Assembly: GCA_963709775.1 (NCBI GenBank)
Contig: CAVPXS010000009.1
Location: 62,001-126,000, forward strand
Source of the DNA: Salinimicrobium sp963709775
GTDB lineage: Bacteria > Bacteroidota > Bacteroidia > Flavobacteriales > Flavobacteriaceae
Direction of reading: 5' to 3'
Length of the DNA stretch: 64,000 bases
Positions 16,492 to 25,626 of this stretch are shown here, piece by piece. Position numbers and translations under genes: made by a program. Positions within the stretch are counted from its first letter, which is position 1, and each line of letters opens with the position of its first letter. Below the pieces are notes generated by a model, which worked only from the letters and a program-made list of their open reading frames with translations, had not been told where the DNA came from and ran no database searches.

Positions 16492-18015
16492 TTATTTCTT
16501 CAGCTTTAAAGAATATAAGTCCTTTCTACGATCCTTCAGGTTTCGTACGCTTCCAAAGTTATGTAACTCCTTAAGCAGGTCAAGGTCAACATCCACAAGC
16601 AAGGTACTTTCTGTGTTTGGAGTCGCTTCAGCTTTGATCCCATTCACAGGGAATGAGAAGTCCGATGGCGTAAACACCGCACTCTGTGCATACTGGATAT
16701 CCATGTTGTTCACCTTCGGCAAATTACCTACAGAACCGGCGATCGCAACATAACATTCATTTTCGATCGCCCGGCTCATGGCGCACAAACGAACCCGGGA
16801 ATAACCGTTTTGAGTGTCGGTCATAAAAGGAACAAAAAGAATGTTCATCCCCTGCTCTGCCAACAGTCTGCCCAATTCCGGAAATTCTACATCATAACAA
16901 ATAAGAACACCAATTTTTCCACAGTCTGTATCCATGGTTTTTACCATGCTTCCGCCTTTCATTCCCCAGGCAGAACCTTCGGCCGGGGTAATATGCAGCT
17001 TTTCGTAGCGCTCATAACTCCCGTCGCGACGGCACAAATAGCCAACGTTGTACATATGCTCTCCAATGATTTGAGGCATACTACCGGTAATGATATTGAT
17101 GTTATAGGTGATCGCAAAATCGACAAAAGTTTCAAGTAACCTGTCGGTATATGAGGCCAGGGAGCGAATGGCTTCAGCTTCATTAAGGTGGTTGTATTCT
17201 GCCATTAATGGCGCATTGAACAACTCGGGGAACAGGATAAAATCACTCTGATAATCACTCACGGCATCCACGAAAAATTCGATTTGTGAAACCAGGGCGT
17301 CAAAATCCTTGAACAAACGCATTTGCCACTGCACAAGGCCCAGTCTAACCACAGTCTTGGCCGTATTTATCAATTTGTCTGGCTTGGTGTAGTAAATATT
17401 ATTCCACTCCATAAGCGTAGCAAATTCTTTGCTCTCATAGTCCCCCGGCAAATAGCCTTTGATCACTTTTTTTACGTGAAAATCGTTGGAGAGCTGAAAC
17501 GAAAGTACCGGGTCATGGATCTCCTTAACCTTCACCTTTTCAATATACTGCTTGGGAGTCAATTCTTCGGCAAACTCTGCATAATTGGGAATACGACCAC
17601 CAAAGATGATAGCCTTAAGGTTCAATTGTTCACAAAGTTCCTTACGTGCCTCATAGAGCCGGCGTCCAAGTCGCATGCCACGGAATTCGGGATGTATAAA
17701 GACATCTATTCCATAAAGAACATCCCCGCTTTTGGTATGGGTGGAAAAGTTCTCTCCTCCCGTGATCTGCTCATAAGTGTGATTGTCATCAAATTTGTCG
17801 TACTCTACAATAATTGAAAGGGCACAACCCGCTATCTTCTCGTCGATAATAATACAGAACTGCCCATCGGGAAATTTCTTAATAAGGTTTTTGATCTCCT
17901 TCTCGCTCCAGTATTCGTTGGGCATGGCATCATAGCTCTCTATCATAGAGATCTTTAATTCCTTATAGTCCTTAACGCTCAGGTTTCTTAATTCAATTTT
18001 TGCAGAATCTATCAC
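16492..18015 (-). CDS. GNAT acetyltransferase-nitrilase (carbon-nitrogen hydrolase) fusion
   Basis: A 507-residue two-domain protein. Residues 1 to about 200 are a GNAT domain (VFIHPEFRGMRLGRRLYEAR, acetyl-CoA loop). Residues 220 to 507 are a nitrilase-type amidohydrolase with the Glu-Lys-Cys triad visible in LFPELFNAPL, YEKLHITPAEG and GVLICYDVEFPE. This fusion is known in Bacteroidota; its substrate is not established. The two activities suggest amide hydrolysis linked to amine acetylation. Intact, and convergent with the aldehyde dehydrogenase with no gap. Confidence 0.92.
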   Translation of the reverse strand: MIDSAKIELRNLSVKDYKELKISMIESYDAMPNEYWSEKEIKNLIKKFPDGQFCIIIDEKIAGCALSIIVEYDKFDDNHTYEQITGGENFSTHTKSGDVLYGIDVFIHPEFRGMRLGRRLYEARKELCEQLNLKAIIFGGRIPNYAEFAEELTPKQYIEKVKVKEIHDPVLSFQLSNDFHVKKVIKGYLPGDYESKEFATLMEWNNIYYTKPDKLINTAKTVVRLGLVQWQMRLFKDFDALVSQIEFFVDAVSDYQSDFILFPELFNAPLMAEYNHLNEAEAIRSLASYTDRLLETFVDFAITYNINIITGSMPQIIGEHMYNVGYLCRRDGSYERYEKLHITPAEGSAWGMKGGSMVKTMDTDCGKIGVLICYDVEFPELGRLLAEQGMNILFVPFMTDTQNGYSRVRLCAMSRAIENECYVAIAGSVGNLPKVNNMDIQYAQSAVFTPSDFSFPVNGIKAEATPNTESTLLVDVDLDLLKELHNFGSVRNLKDRRKDLYSLKLKK

Positions 18016-18209
18016 TTCTTTTTTTTACAAAGATATTCCTTTCCCTGCTGCTTTGAAAATAATCTATAGCAGGCAGAAATCATTTAGTTTTCAATTGGTT
18101 AAGTTATTAACGGTAATAAAATTAATCTTGATTCAAAACAGTAAATTTTCATTACCGGGGCTTTACACACCTTAGTTTTCATTATTTTTATATAAGAAAT
18201 TTTCTTAAA

Positions 18210-18280
18210 AAGAAGGTGTCATTCCTGACTGCTTAAAGATTGTAGGGTAATTTAAGTGACAGGTAAAATGACACCTTCTT
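18210..18280 (-). terminator. long hairpin downstream of pxpC
   Basis: Outer arms AAGAAGGTGTCATT and AATGACACCTTCTT pair perfectly over 14 bp. Inner arms CCTGACTGCTTAAA and TTTAAGTGACAGG extend the stem imperfectly. On the minus strand the stem ends in TTCTTTTT, so it probably terminates the pxp operon. The unusual length also fits a small mobile palindrome or a stable RNA. The rest of the gap (18016-18292) shows nothing else. Confidence 0.6.
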
Positions 18281-18292
18281 TATATATTTGAT

Positions 18293-19150
18293 TTACTTGT
18301 ACTTAATCAACTTTAGCTGAAGTTTTTCTCCCGGTAATTTTTGTGCCAGCGTATTGATTCCTGCCTCGCTTAACTGAAGGATCCTTGGATATCCGCCCGT
18401 AGTTTGCCCATCTCTCATCAATACGATCAATGTTCCTGAAGGCGTTAATTGCACCGTTCCCGGAAGCACAGGACCTGTTAAAATAGGCTGCAGGGAGTTT
18501 TCCAATTTCTCCTGAAATTGAATTCCCATGCGATTGCTCTCCTTTGCTGCTGAAAAATGGCCTTTTTCAAGAGTTTCTTTTTCTGAAGTTGACAGTAATT
18601 CAAATTCCGGTCCCCGAAAAGCTTCAATAACCGCTGAAGTTATATAGGCATCGGGCTTTACTGCAGCGTTCTTTTCACTACCACTGGCCTCACTCCCCAA
18701 AAAGGGTAATTTCATACCTCTTTCCAGTCGGTTATGCGGAGTGATGCCGGGGCTCCAGCTTCTGCTTTTTAGCAGCTTTTCTGTTTTAAATCCGTTTTTC
18801 ACAGCCAGGTAAGCCCTGTAACCCGTTTTTCTCCTCCCAAAGGAAAGCACCTGTCCTGGCTTTACACTGTAAATTTTATAATTCTCCAGCTTTACTCCGT
18901 CAAGATCAGGAGACAGATCTGCTCCTGTAATAGCTATTTGAGTTGGCCCCGTAAACTTCATTTTTGGCCCCTGTAAAGTGATTTCCAACACTGCAGCATC
19001 AGGTTCATTCCCAAGCATAAGATTGGCCATACCTGCCGCCTGTTGATCCATGGCGCCACTTACAGGTACTCCAAACTCCCTAAGACCAAATCTACCCAGG
19101 TCCTGAATGCTGCTAAAGAGCCCCGGCTGTATAATTTCTGCTTCAGCCAT
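18293..19150 (-). CDS. pxpC: 5-oxoprolinase subunit C (biotin-dependent carboxyltransferase family)
   Basis: One of three subunits of the bacterial ATP-dependent 5-oxoprolinase that opens 5-oxo-L-proline to glutamate. The 285-residue protein starts with PGLFSSIQDLGRFGLREFGVPVSGAMD, the KipA/PxpC signature, and ends in the PGTVQLTPSGTLIVLMRDGQTTGGYPRI block. It overlaps pxpB by 8 nt and is the last gene of the operon. Some close relatives are annotated as urea carboxylase-like, but the pxpA-B-C order supports 5-oxoprolinase. Confidence 0.93.
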   Translation of the reverse strand: MAEAEIIQPGLFSSIQDLGRFGLREFGVPVSGAMDQQAAGMANLMLGNEPDAAVLEITLQGPKMKFTGPTQIAITGADLSPDLDGVKLENYKIYSVKPGQVLSFGRRKTGYRAYLAVKNGFKTEKLLKSRSWSPGITPHNRLERGMKLPFLGSEASGSEKNAAVKPDAYITSAVIEAFRGPEFELLSTSEKETLEKGHFSAAKESNRMGIQFQEKLENSLQPILTGPVLPGTVQLTPSGTLIVLMRDGQTTGGYPRILQLSEAGINTLAQKLPGEKLQLKLIKYK

Positions 19151-19871
19151 TTTCTTCTATTTTAAAACTGAACTTCCCTCTTTCCACTTCTTCCTTTATC
19201 TTCTCATGCTCCTCTACACTTACAGGATAAAACCGAATCATATCACCCGATCGAATTTCGCAGGGTGGATTTGCAGTTGGATCAAAAAGAGGTACAGGAG
19301 AATTCCCGATAATATTCCATCCCCCGGGACTGGCTTGAGGATAAATTCCTGTTTGTTTTTCCCCTATGCCAACAGCCCCTTTTGGAACATTTTGCCGGGG
19401 GTGAATTTTACGGGAAAAATGAAGAGTTTCGGGCAGGCCTCCCAGGTATAAAAATCCGGGTAAAAAACCTGTGAAATATACAAGATAATCTACCGAGGAA
19501 TGCAGGCCAATAATTTCCTCTTTTGAAAGCTTTTTTGCCCGGGAAATTTCTTCAAGATCTAAAGCAAAACTTTCATCATAACATACAGGAATGTGAAATA
19601 ATCTGCTTTCATATTTAAAGCTTATCTTCGCTCCCGAAAACTCTTCAAAAAGCCTTAAAACCTCACCATAAGCATCCTCTATAGGTGACCCATAACTAAT
19701 TAATAATGAATTATATGTATTCGTTACTTCAACATCTTGTTTAAGTGATTTTTCCTGAATATATTTTTTTACACTGAGGACCTTTTTTAATATTTCTGAA
19801 GAAATTTCCGGTTCGAATTCCAGGAGAATTGCCCGCTCCCCCAACCTTTTAATTTTCGGATATTCCCGCAT
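19143..19871 (-). CDS. pxpB: 5-oxoprolinase subunit B
   Basis: A 242-residue KipI/PxpB-family protein: LGERAILLEFEPEIS at the N-terminus, IPVCYDESFALDLEEISRAKKLSKEEIIGLHSS in the middle, and FTGFLPGFLYLGGLPE with ASPGGWNIIGNSPVPLFDP in the C-terminal half. It forms the catalytic complex with PxpA and PxpC. Its start codon overlaps the pxpA stop by 1 nt and its end overlaps the pxpC start, indicating coupled translation. Confidence 0.93.
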   Translation of the reverse strand: MREYPKIKRLGERAILLEFEPEISSEILKKVLSVKKYIQEKSLKQDVEVTNTYNSLLISYGSPIEDAYGEVLRLFEEFSGAKISFKYESRLFHIPVCYDESFALDLEEISRAKKLSKEEIIGLHSSVDYLVYFTGFLPGFLYLGGLPETLHFSRKIHPRQNVPKGAVGIGEKQTGIYPQASPGGWNIIGNSPVPLFDPTANPPCEIRSGDMIRFYPVSVEEHEKIKEEVERGKFSFKIEENG

Positions 19872-20608
19872 TAGGCTTTGTATATTTCAAGATTTCGAAA
19901 AGATAATTCCCGGTGCAAATATTCAAGAATTTCGACCGAATTTGGGGTGTCACTGTGAAGACAAAAAGTAGAGGCAGAAGTATCGATTTTTTGCCCTTTT
20001 TGAGAGGTAATTTTTCCATTGGAAACCATGGAAATCAAGTGCTCCAAAACCTGCTCTTTTTGGGTGATAAGAGCACCCGGTTCCTGTCGTTTTACCAGGC
20101 TGCCATCGGGATTATAATTCCTGTCGGCGAAGGCTTCAAATCTCACTTTTAACCTGCCATTCACAAGTCGGCTTATCACAGATTCTTCGGCTACATAAAG
20201 TACAAGCTCATTTCCAAATTCAAGAATTGATTCTAAAATAACTTCAGCCACTTCAGCATTATCGAACGCATCATTGTAAAGTGCCCCATGCGGTTTCACA
20301 TGAGTAAGCAATGCTCCTTCAGCCTCTGTGATCTGCTTCAGGCTCATGATCTGGGCCACCAGGGAACGTTTTAGCTCGTCCTTTTCCATGGGAATCGATT
20401 TCCTTCCGAAGTTCTCTTTATCGGGATAAGAAGGGTGCGCTCCTATTTCAACGCGATGTTCCATAGCAAGATCCACAGTGTGATGCATTGTTTCCAAAGT
20501 GCCTGCATGACCGCCACAGGCTATATTACAGGCAGAAATGAGCGGCATGAGCTCTTTATCATACTCCCCTCCTTCACCCAGATCGCAATTGATATGTACT
20601 TTTTTCAT
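19871..20608 (-). CDS. pxpA: 5-oxoprolinase subunit A (LamB/YcsF family)
   Basis: A 245-residue LamB/YcsF-family protein. It begins INCDLGEGGEYDKELMPLISACNIACGGHAG, has the conserved GAHPSYPD and THVKPHGALYND motifs and ends with FCLHSDTP. It supplies part of the 5-oxoprolinase active site. It is placed 2 nt after the NRAMP-like gene in a tightly packed operon. Confidence 0.95.
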   Translation of the reverse strand: MKKVHINCDLGEGGEYDKELMPLISACNIACGGHAGTLETMHHTVDLAMEHRVEIGAHPSYPDKENFGRKSIPMEKDELKRSLVAQIMSLKQITEAEGALLTHVKPHGALYNDAFDNAEVAEVILESILEFGNELVLYVAEESVISRLVNGRLKVRFEAFADRNYNPDGSLVKRQEPGALITQKEQVLEHLISMVSNGKITSQKGQKIDTSASTFCLHSDTPNSVEILEYLHRELSFRNLEIYKA

Positions 20609-20610
20609 AG

Positions 20611-21834
20611 TTATAGACTTTCAAGAACCGTTATAATGGACCGTGCCCCGAGGAAAATGGTAACTGCAATTATTGCGAAGCCAAGGATATTTAGCTTAAG
20701 TGAATTTTTAGCACTGCCCATTAATTCCCGCCTGTTCACCACCCAAAGCAAAAATATTGCGATCACCGGGAGCAATATCCCGTTGGCTACCTGTGCAAAT
20801 TTGATGATCTCCACGGGCTGAAAGCCCAATGAAGAAAAGACCATTCCCAACAAAAGGATCCCGGCCCAAACCATTTTGAACCTTAAAGAAGTTAAACTTT
20901 TTTTCCATCCCATGCAACCGCTTACTACATAAGCCGCAGCTAAAGGAGCCGTTATGGAAGAGGTTATTCCTGCAGCAAATAGGCCTAAGGCTATGAACCA
21001 GGTGGCGTAGCTTCCAAAGACGGGTTGGAGGCCTGCAGCAAGATCGGCAGCAGTGTTCACGTTGACAACTCCCGAAGCTGCCGCTGTAATGACGATCGCG
21101 AGAGATACGAGTCCGCCGAGACTAATGCTCCAAAAAAGCTCTTTTTGAGCTGTTTTTAGGCTGGTTTTATCTTTCCACTTTTCACTCACCAGCGACGCGT
21201 GCAAAAAAAGATTATAAGGAACCACCGTCGTTCCTATGAGTGCCATTACGGTAAGGATCCCTGCACCTCCGTTTCGGGGAATGAATAACCCCTGAAAAAC
21301 TTCAGAAAGATCGGGTTTTGTAATGACCGCGGTGACCAAAAAGGAAATGCTCATGACTGCCACCAGTCCAATAAATACTTTCTCCAGAACTTTATAATTG
21401 CCAATGGCCAGCAGTGAGAAGGCTATAAGACCAATAATCAAGCTCCATATATTTATTGAAAATATTCCCAGATCCAGAACCTGCACAGGAATAACTGCAG
21501 AGACCCCAAGTACAGCTCCAGAAATGTTTCCGGCCTCGTAAGCGGCATTTCCAATTACAATAGCTGCAAAAATGAGCAGGATCGACAGGCTTCGGAAAAA
21601 TGGATTTCCTATTTCCTCTCTAATGACTTCACTTAAACCTTTTTGTGTTACGAGCCCCACCCGGGCGGCCATTTCCTGTAAAATTATACAGGCGACAATT
21701 GAAAGTAACAATGCCCACAGCAGGGAAAAACCAAACTCAACCCCGGCAAGGGTGCAAACAGTGACAGTACCGGGGCCAATAAAAGCTGCCGAGACGAGAA
21801 CTCCCGGCCCCAGGTTTTTAAACCATTGTATCAA
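20611..21834 (-). CDS. NRAMP-superfamily transporter lacking canonical metal ligands
   Basis: A 407-residue membrane protein with about 11 hydrophobic segments and clear NRAMP homology. In TM1, where metal transporters have DPGN, this protein has GPGT (residues 20-23). In TM6, where they have MPH, it has VPY (205-207) within GTTVVPYNLFLHA. The aspartate, asparagine and methionine that bind the metal ion are therefore missing. It lies between DUF2891 and pxpA with a 4-nt overlap and a 2-nt gap. From memory, Bacillus subtilis ycsF is likewise next to the NRAMP-like ycsG. Import of 5-oxoproline is an attractive but untested idea. Confidence 0.85.
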   Translation of the reverse strand: MIQWFKNLGPGVLVSAAFIGPGTVTVCTLAGVEFGFSLLWALLLSIVACIILQEMAARVGLVTQKGLSEVIREEIGNPFFRSLSILLIFAAIVIGNAAYEAGNISGAVLGVSAVIPVQVLDLGIFSINIWSLIIGLIAFSLLAIGNYKVLEKVFIGLVAVMSISFLVTAVITKPDLSEVFQGLFIPRNGGAGILTVMALIGTTVVPYNLFLHASLVSEKWKDKTSLKTAQKELFWSISLGGLVSLAIVITAAASGVVNVNTAADLAAGLQPVFGSYATWFIALGLFAAGITSSITAPLAAAYVVSGCMGWKKSLTSLRFKMVWAGILLLGMVFSSLGFQPVEIIKFAQVANGILLPVIAIFLLWVVNRRELMGSAKNSLKLNILGFAIIAVTIFLGARSIITVLESL

Positions 21835-22988
21835 ATCTCCTTATTACTTTCCTGTATAGCATATAATGCAAAGGTTCCCAACCAGTGTCCGCCTTCATAG
21901 CTGTCGCCTACCAGGTTTGGGAACGAATACACCACGTGATCATTCGCCAAAGCTCGCAGGTGCCCGTAATTTTCGGGATATTGTTGGGCCAGACCATAAA
22001 GAACCCAGGCACGGCTAAAGTTAAGGCCATCCAGGTGAACCAGTTTCCCATCGGTCCTGTCGGTCACCTCAGCAGGTTCCATTTCAAAATCTTTATTGCG
22101 CAACTGCGGAAGAAAATCTTTCATCCACAGGTCAAAGGTCTTTTTGGGAAGCACACGCCGCATGATATCAACCTCGGCCAGGCAGGGAGAGAGAAAATCG
22201 AATCCGCTTGGCTCCCATTCAATGGGGCAATCGTCATCATTTAAATAGTAATCTTTAGCCCTTTTCTCGATCAACATCCGCAACTCCTCCTTTTCAGCTG
22301 AGACTGCATAGTCATGGGCCAGAGCCAGTGCAAAAGCAGTATTTGTATGTTCCCCTACTCTTATTGGGTAGTTGAGCTTTGGAAGAAATTCTTTAAATTT
22401 CTGAACCATAAGATCGGTAAGCGGCTGCAGGTTTTGGTGAAGTTCTTTGGCCATGGGATCTTCCCATCTACCCAGTTCTTCAGACAATTTTAATACCCAC
22501 GCCCAGCCATAGGTGCGTTCAAAAGTACTCTCCTGCTCCCGGCTGAAGTATTTTACTTCTTCCCTAATGTTTTCGGCTGTCAAAGAAGATTTCAGTTTCT
22601 CCCGAATCTCCTCTGCCCTCTTCATCTCCGGAAATTTCTTCAGAAGACTTACCAGCGTCCAGTGGGCGTGTACCGATGAGTGCCAGTCAAAACAGCCGTA
22701 AAAAGCAGGATGCAGTTCCTGGGGTTCCCCAATATCACCCGCCCCGGAAAGTGTTTGGTTGAGTTTATTTGGATATTCCACATTGATGCAGTCCAATGGA
22801 AGCTGCGCCAACTTATTGGCTTCGTCTACAGTCAGTGCTATAGCTTTTGAGGGTTCGAGCATGGCTACAGCTTCATCCACAAGAGTAGAGTCCTGTTCAG
22901 GTTCTTCTGCCATTTGTGATTCATCATTTCCTTTACAACTTACGGCCGCAAATGCGACAATCCACAATAATAATATCGTTCTTTTCAT
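21831..22988 (-). CDS. DUF2891 lipoprotein
   Basis: A 385-residue lipoprotein (signal MKRTILLLWIVAFAAVSC, then an acid-rich linker) with a DUF2891 domain. The signature HPAFYGCFDWHSSVHAHW lies near residue 90, and the helix-rich remainder recalls alpha/alpha-barrel enzymes. The function is unknown. The ATG at 22988 is chosen over one 21 nt upstream because it gives a proper signal peptide. It overlaps the NRAMP-like gene by 4 nt, so it should act with 5-oxoproline uptake, for example by releasing or binding pyroglutamyl compounds in the periplasm (inference). Confidence 0.8.
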   Translation of the reverse strand: MKRTILLLWIVAFAAVSCKGNDESQMAEEPEQDSTLVDEAVAMLEPSKAIALTVDEANKLAQLPLDCINVEYPNKLNQTLSGAGDIGEPQELHPAFYGCFDWHSSVHAHWTLVSLLKKFPEMKRAEEIREKLKSSLTAENIREEVKYFSREQESTFERTYGWAWVLKLSEELGRWEDPMAKELHQNLQPLTDLMVQKFKEFLPKLNYPIRVGEHTNTAFALALAHDYAVSAEKEELRMLIEKRAKDYYLNDDDCPIEWEPSGFDFLSPCLAEVDIMRRVLPKKTFDLWMKDFLPQLRNKDFEMEPAEVTDRTDGKLVHLDGLNFSRAWVLYGLAQQYPENYGHLRALANDHVVYSFPNLVGDSYEGGHWLGTFALYAIQESNKEI

Positions 22989-22996
22989 AGGTAATT

Positions 22997-24535
22997 TTAT
23001 CCCAGCCATCCTTCCCTGTCCAGACTACGGTATTGAATGGCTTCACTTATATGAGCTCCTTTAATTTTTTCTGAATCTTCCAAATCTGCAATTGTGCGGG
23101 CGACCTTAAGAATGCGATCGTAAGCCCTGGCCGATAAATTGAGTCGTTCCATGGCCACCTTTAGCAGGTTCATTGAATCTGGGTCAAGACCGCAATGTGC
23201 TCTGATTTGCTTCACGCTCATCTGCGCGTTATAATGTACTTTTTCGTTATCCTCAAACCTCTCGGTTTGCTTTTGCCTTGCGGCTGTCACTCTTTTTCTT
23301 ATGTCAAGACTACTTTCCCCGCGCCTGTCCTCACTCAGTTTTTCAAACGGAACAGGAGTCACTTCAATATGGATATCTATTCTATCCAACAAGGGTCCGC
23401 TAATTTTGCTCATGTACCTGTGCATTTCTGAAGGAGAGGACGTTACCGGTGAACCCGGATCATTAAAATATCCGCTGGGGCTGGGATTCATACTGGCGAC
23501 CAGCATAAAACTTGAAGGATAAGTCACCGTGAATTTTGCTCTTGAAATTGTTACCTCCCTGTCCTCCAATGGTTGTCGCATTACTTCCAGCACACTCCTC
23601 TTAAATTCAGGAAGTTCATCTAAAAAAAGGACTCCGTTGTGGGATAGCGAAATTTCCCCCGGCTGTGGATAAGCTCCGCCTCCCACAAGGGCGACGTCGC
23701 TAATAGTATGATGGGGACTCCTAAAAGGCCTGTGCGCCATTAAGCCCACACTTTCTTTTACCCGCCCCACTACGCTATGAATTTTGGTGGTTTCCAAGGC
23801 TTCATGTAAGGTCATGGGCGGCAAAATACTGGGTAGTCGTTTTGCCAGCATAGTTTTTCCTGCCCCGGGAGGACCAATTAAAATGATATTATGCCCACCT
23901 GCGGCAGCGATTTCCATGCAGCGTTTGATAGATTCCTGACCTTTAACATCGGCAAAGTCGTGTTCAGGATTTTCCAGCTCCTGATAAAACTCCTTCCGGG
24001 TGTCGATCACCGTTCTTTCCAGCTGCTCCCCACGGTCAAAAAAGCGGATTATTTCATCAATATTTTCAATTCCGTACACCTCCAGTCCACTAACAATTGC
24101 GGCTTCTTTTACGTTCTGCTTCGGAAGTATAAAACCTTTAAATCCTTCTTCTTTAGCTTTTATTGCTATGGGTAAAGCTCCTTTTATAGGCTGCAGACTT
24201 CCGTCAAGGGAAAGTTCCCCCATGATGATATAGTCGCCAATGTTCGTAGCTTTGATCTGGCCTGAAGCCATAAGAATTCCCATCGCAAAAGTGAGATCAT
24301 ATGCTGAACCCTCCTTCCGAAGATCGGCCGGTGCCATATTGACTGTAATTTTCTTTCCGGGGAGATTGTAGCCAACATTTTTTAGTGCGGCAGCAATCCT
24401 GAAACTGCTTTCCTTCACAGCAATGTCTGGAAGCCCAACGAGGTGATATCCTATGCCGGTGTCTACGTTTACTTCCACCGTAATGGTGGTGGCTTCTACG
24501 CCAAAAACTGCACTTCCGTAAACTTTAACCAGCAT
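22997..24535 (-). CDS. yifB: YifB/ComM-type Mg-chelatase-like AAA+ ATPase
   Basis: A 512-residue protein with an N-terminal Lon-protease-like fold (VEVNVDTGIGYHLVGLPDIAVKES), an AAA+ core with Walker A LIGPPGAGKTMLAKRLP near residue 218 and Walker B GVLFLDELPEF, and a C-terminal Mg-chelatase helical domain. ComM, the characterised relative, is a helicase that drives branch migration during natural transformation. It is the first gene of the strand block leading into the pxp operon (8-nt gap to DUF2891), although it is probably unrelated in function. Confidence 0.95.
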   Translation of the reverse strand: MLVKVYGSAVFGVEATTITVEVNVDTGIGYHLVGLPDIAVKESSFRIAAALKNVGYNLPGKKITVNMAPADLRKEGSAYDLTFAMGILMASGQIKATNIGDYIIMGELSLDGSLQPIKGALPIAIKAKEEGFKGFILPKQNVKEAAIVSGLEVYGIENIDEIIRFFDRGEQLERTVIDTRKEFYQELENPEHDFADVKGQESIKRCMEIAAAGGHNIILIGPPGAGKTMLAKRLPSILPPMTLHEALETTKIHSVVGRVKESVGLMAHRPFRSPHHTISDVALVGGGAYPQPGEISLSHNGVLFLDELPEFKRSVLEVMRQPLEDREVTISRAKFTVTYPSSFMLVASMNPSPSGYFNDPGSPVTSSPSEMHRYMSKISGPLLDRIDIHIEVTPVPFEKLSEDRRGESSLDIRKRVTAARQKQTERFEDNEKVHYNAQMSVKQIRAHCGLDPDSMNLLKVAMERLNLSARAYDRILKVARTIADLEDSEKIKGAHISEAIQYRSLDREGWLG

Positions 24536-24670
24536 TAAAAAAATCTTTGACTAAATGTAGTAAAAATTTTGGGTTAAGGCCGGAGCCCTGTTTTTTAAAC
24601 AAATATTTATGATTTATTCAAAAAGAAAACCTCTCCAAAATGCCATTTTTGAAAGGTATTTAAATGAGAA

Positions 24671-24692
24671 CGGCTGCCCATAAAGGCAGCCG
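24671..24692. terminator. hairpin after the sugar kinase gene
   Basis: Arms CGGCTGCC and GGCAGCCG around a CATAAA-like loop, between the kinase stop (24719) and the yifB start (24535). No long T run follows, so its strength as a terminator is uncertain. Confidence 0.5.
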
Positions 24693-24718
24693 CTATCTAA
24701 AAGTTATGAAAGAAAAAA

Positions 24719-25577
24719 CTATTTTCCTATGAAGTGTTTCCTGTAGTAATCAATGATTCCGTCAATAGGACGTTGCACGAAGTTACCCGGTTCAAGCCGG
24801 TATGGCTGCAAAGAATCTTTAATTATGTCCTGGGAAAAATAAGCTATTGAACCTACAAAGTGAATAGGCACATTCTGGGCTTCTTTAAAACAAAGTACCC
24901 TGTGCTCAATAAAGTTCTGCATTCCTTCAGCAATAAGCTGGTAGAAATATCCATTTCTTTCATTTTTAAAGATGAATTCCGCAAAATGGGCCAGATAAGT
25001 ATTGGGATTGTCCTTTTTGTAGATATTTTCCTTAATAGAATCGGATGAAATATCGTACTCCTTTTCAAAAATATCGGCCAGTTTTTTTGGCATTTTCTTG
25101 TAATAGTAATCCCGTATAAGCCTTTTTCCGAAGTAATTTCCACTGGCTTCATCCATTAAGGATATACCCAAGGGAATCTACTGCTGTTTTTATGGTTTTC
25201 CCGTCATAATAACAACTGTTGGAACCTGTTCCAAGAATACATACAATTCCAGGCTTATCTGTAACTGCATAAACAGCTGCGACCATATCTTCCTGTACTC
25301 TCACGTCACTGGCACCCGAAAAATAATTGCTTAGGATGGAATTTAGTAAGGCCGTAGGTTTTGCCGTTCCACATCCTGCACCATAAAAATGGACTCTTTC
25401 TACCTTTTCCTTTACCTGTTTAAGGTCAAGGTTTTCCTCCAGTCTTTCCTGAAGTACTTCTGTCTTGAACACTGCAGGATTAAGTCCTTTGGTGCGTGTT
25501 TTCAATATTTGCTCACCTTCCGAATCAAGTAAGATCCAGTCACATTTAGTGGAGCCTCCGTCTGCTATTAAAATCAT
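24719..25577 (-). pseudogene. BadF/BadG-type sugar kinase (N-acetylglucosamine kinase-like), one frameshift
   Basis: An ASKHA-fold ATPase. The N-terminal part has ADGGSTKCDWIL, the phosphate-1 motif, and ILGTGSNSCYYDG, the phosphate-2 motif. The C-terminal part resumes as MDEASGNYFGKRLIRDYY. The frame is lost near 25152 in SLGYIL; removing one A from CTTAATG restores a single protein of about 285 residues. The family is annotated as GlcNAc kinase. Its position after pfkA and gap, next to a maltose system that releases free glucose, makes a broader hexokinase role possible. Confidence 0.85.
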
Positions 25578-25589
25578 AATAGGAAGTAT

Positions 25590-25621
25590 AAAAAAGCCCT
25601 GACCAAAGGCAGGGCTTTTTT
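25590..25621 (-). terminator. terminator between gap and the kinase gene
   Basis: AAGCCCTG and CAGGGCTT arms flanked by A and T runs of at least five bases on both sides, so it can work in both directions. It lies 5 nt after the gap stop and probably lowers expression of the kinase relative to gap. Confidence 0.85.
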
Positions 25622-25626
25622 ATTAA

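Noticed and set aside
16492..18015. GNAT-nitrilase as a new fusion
   Set aside because: This two-domain architecture is already known in Bacteroidota.
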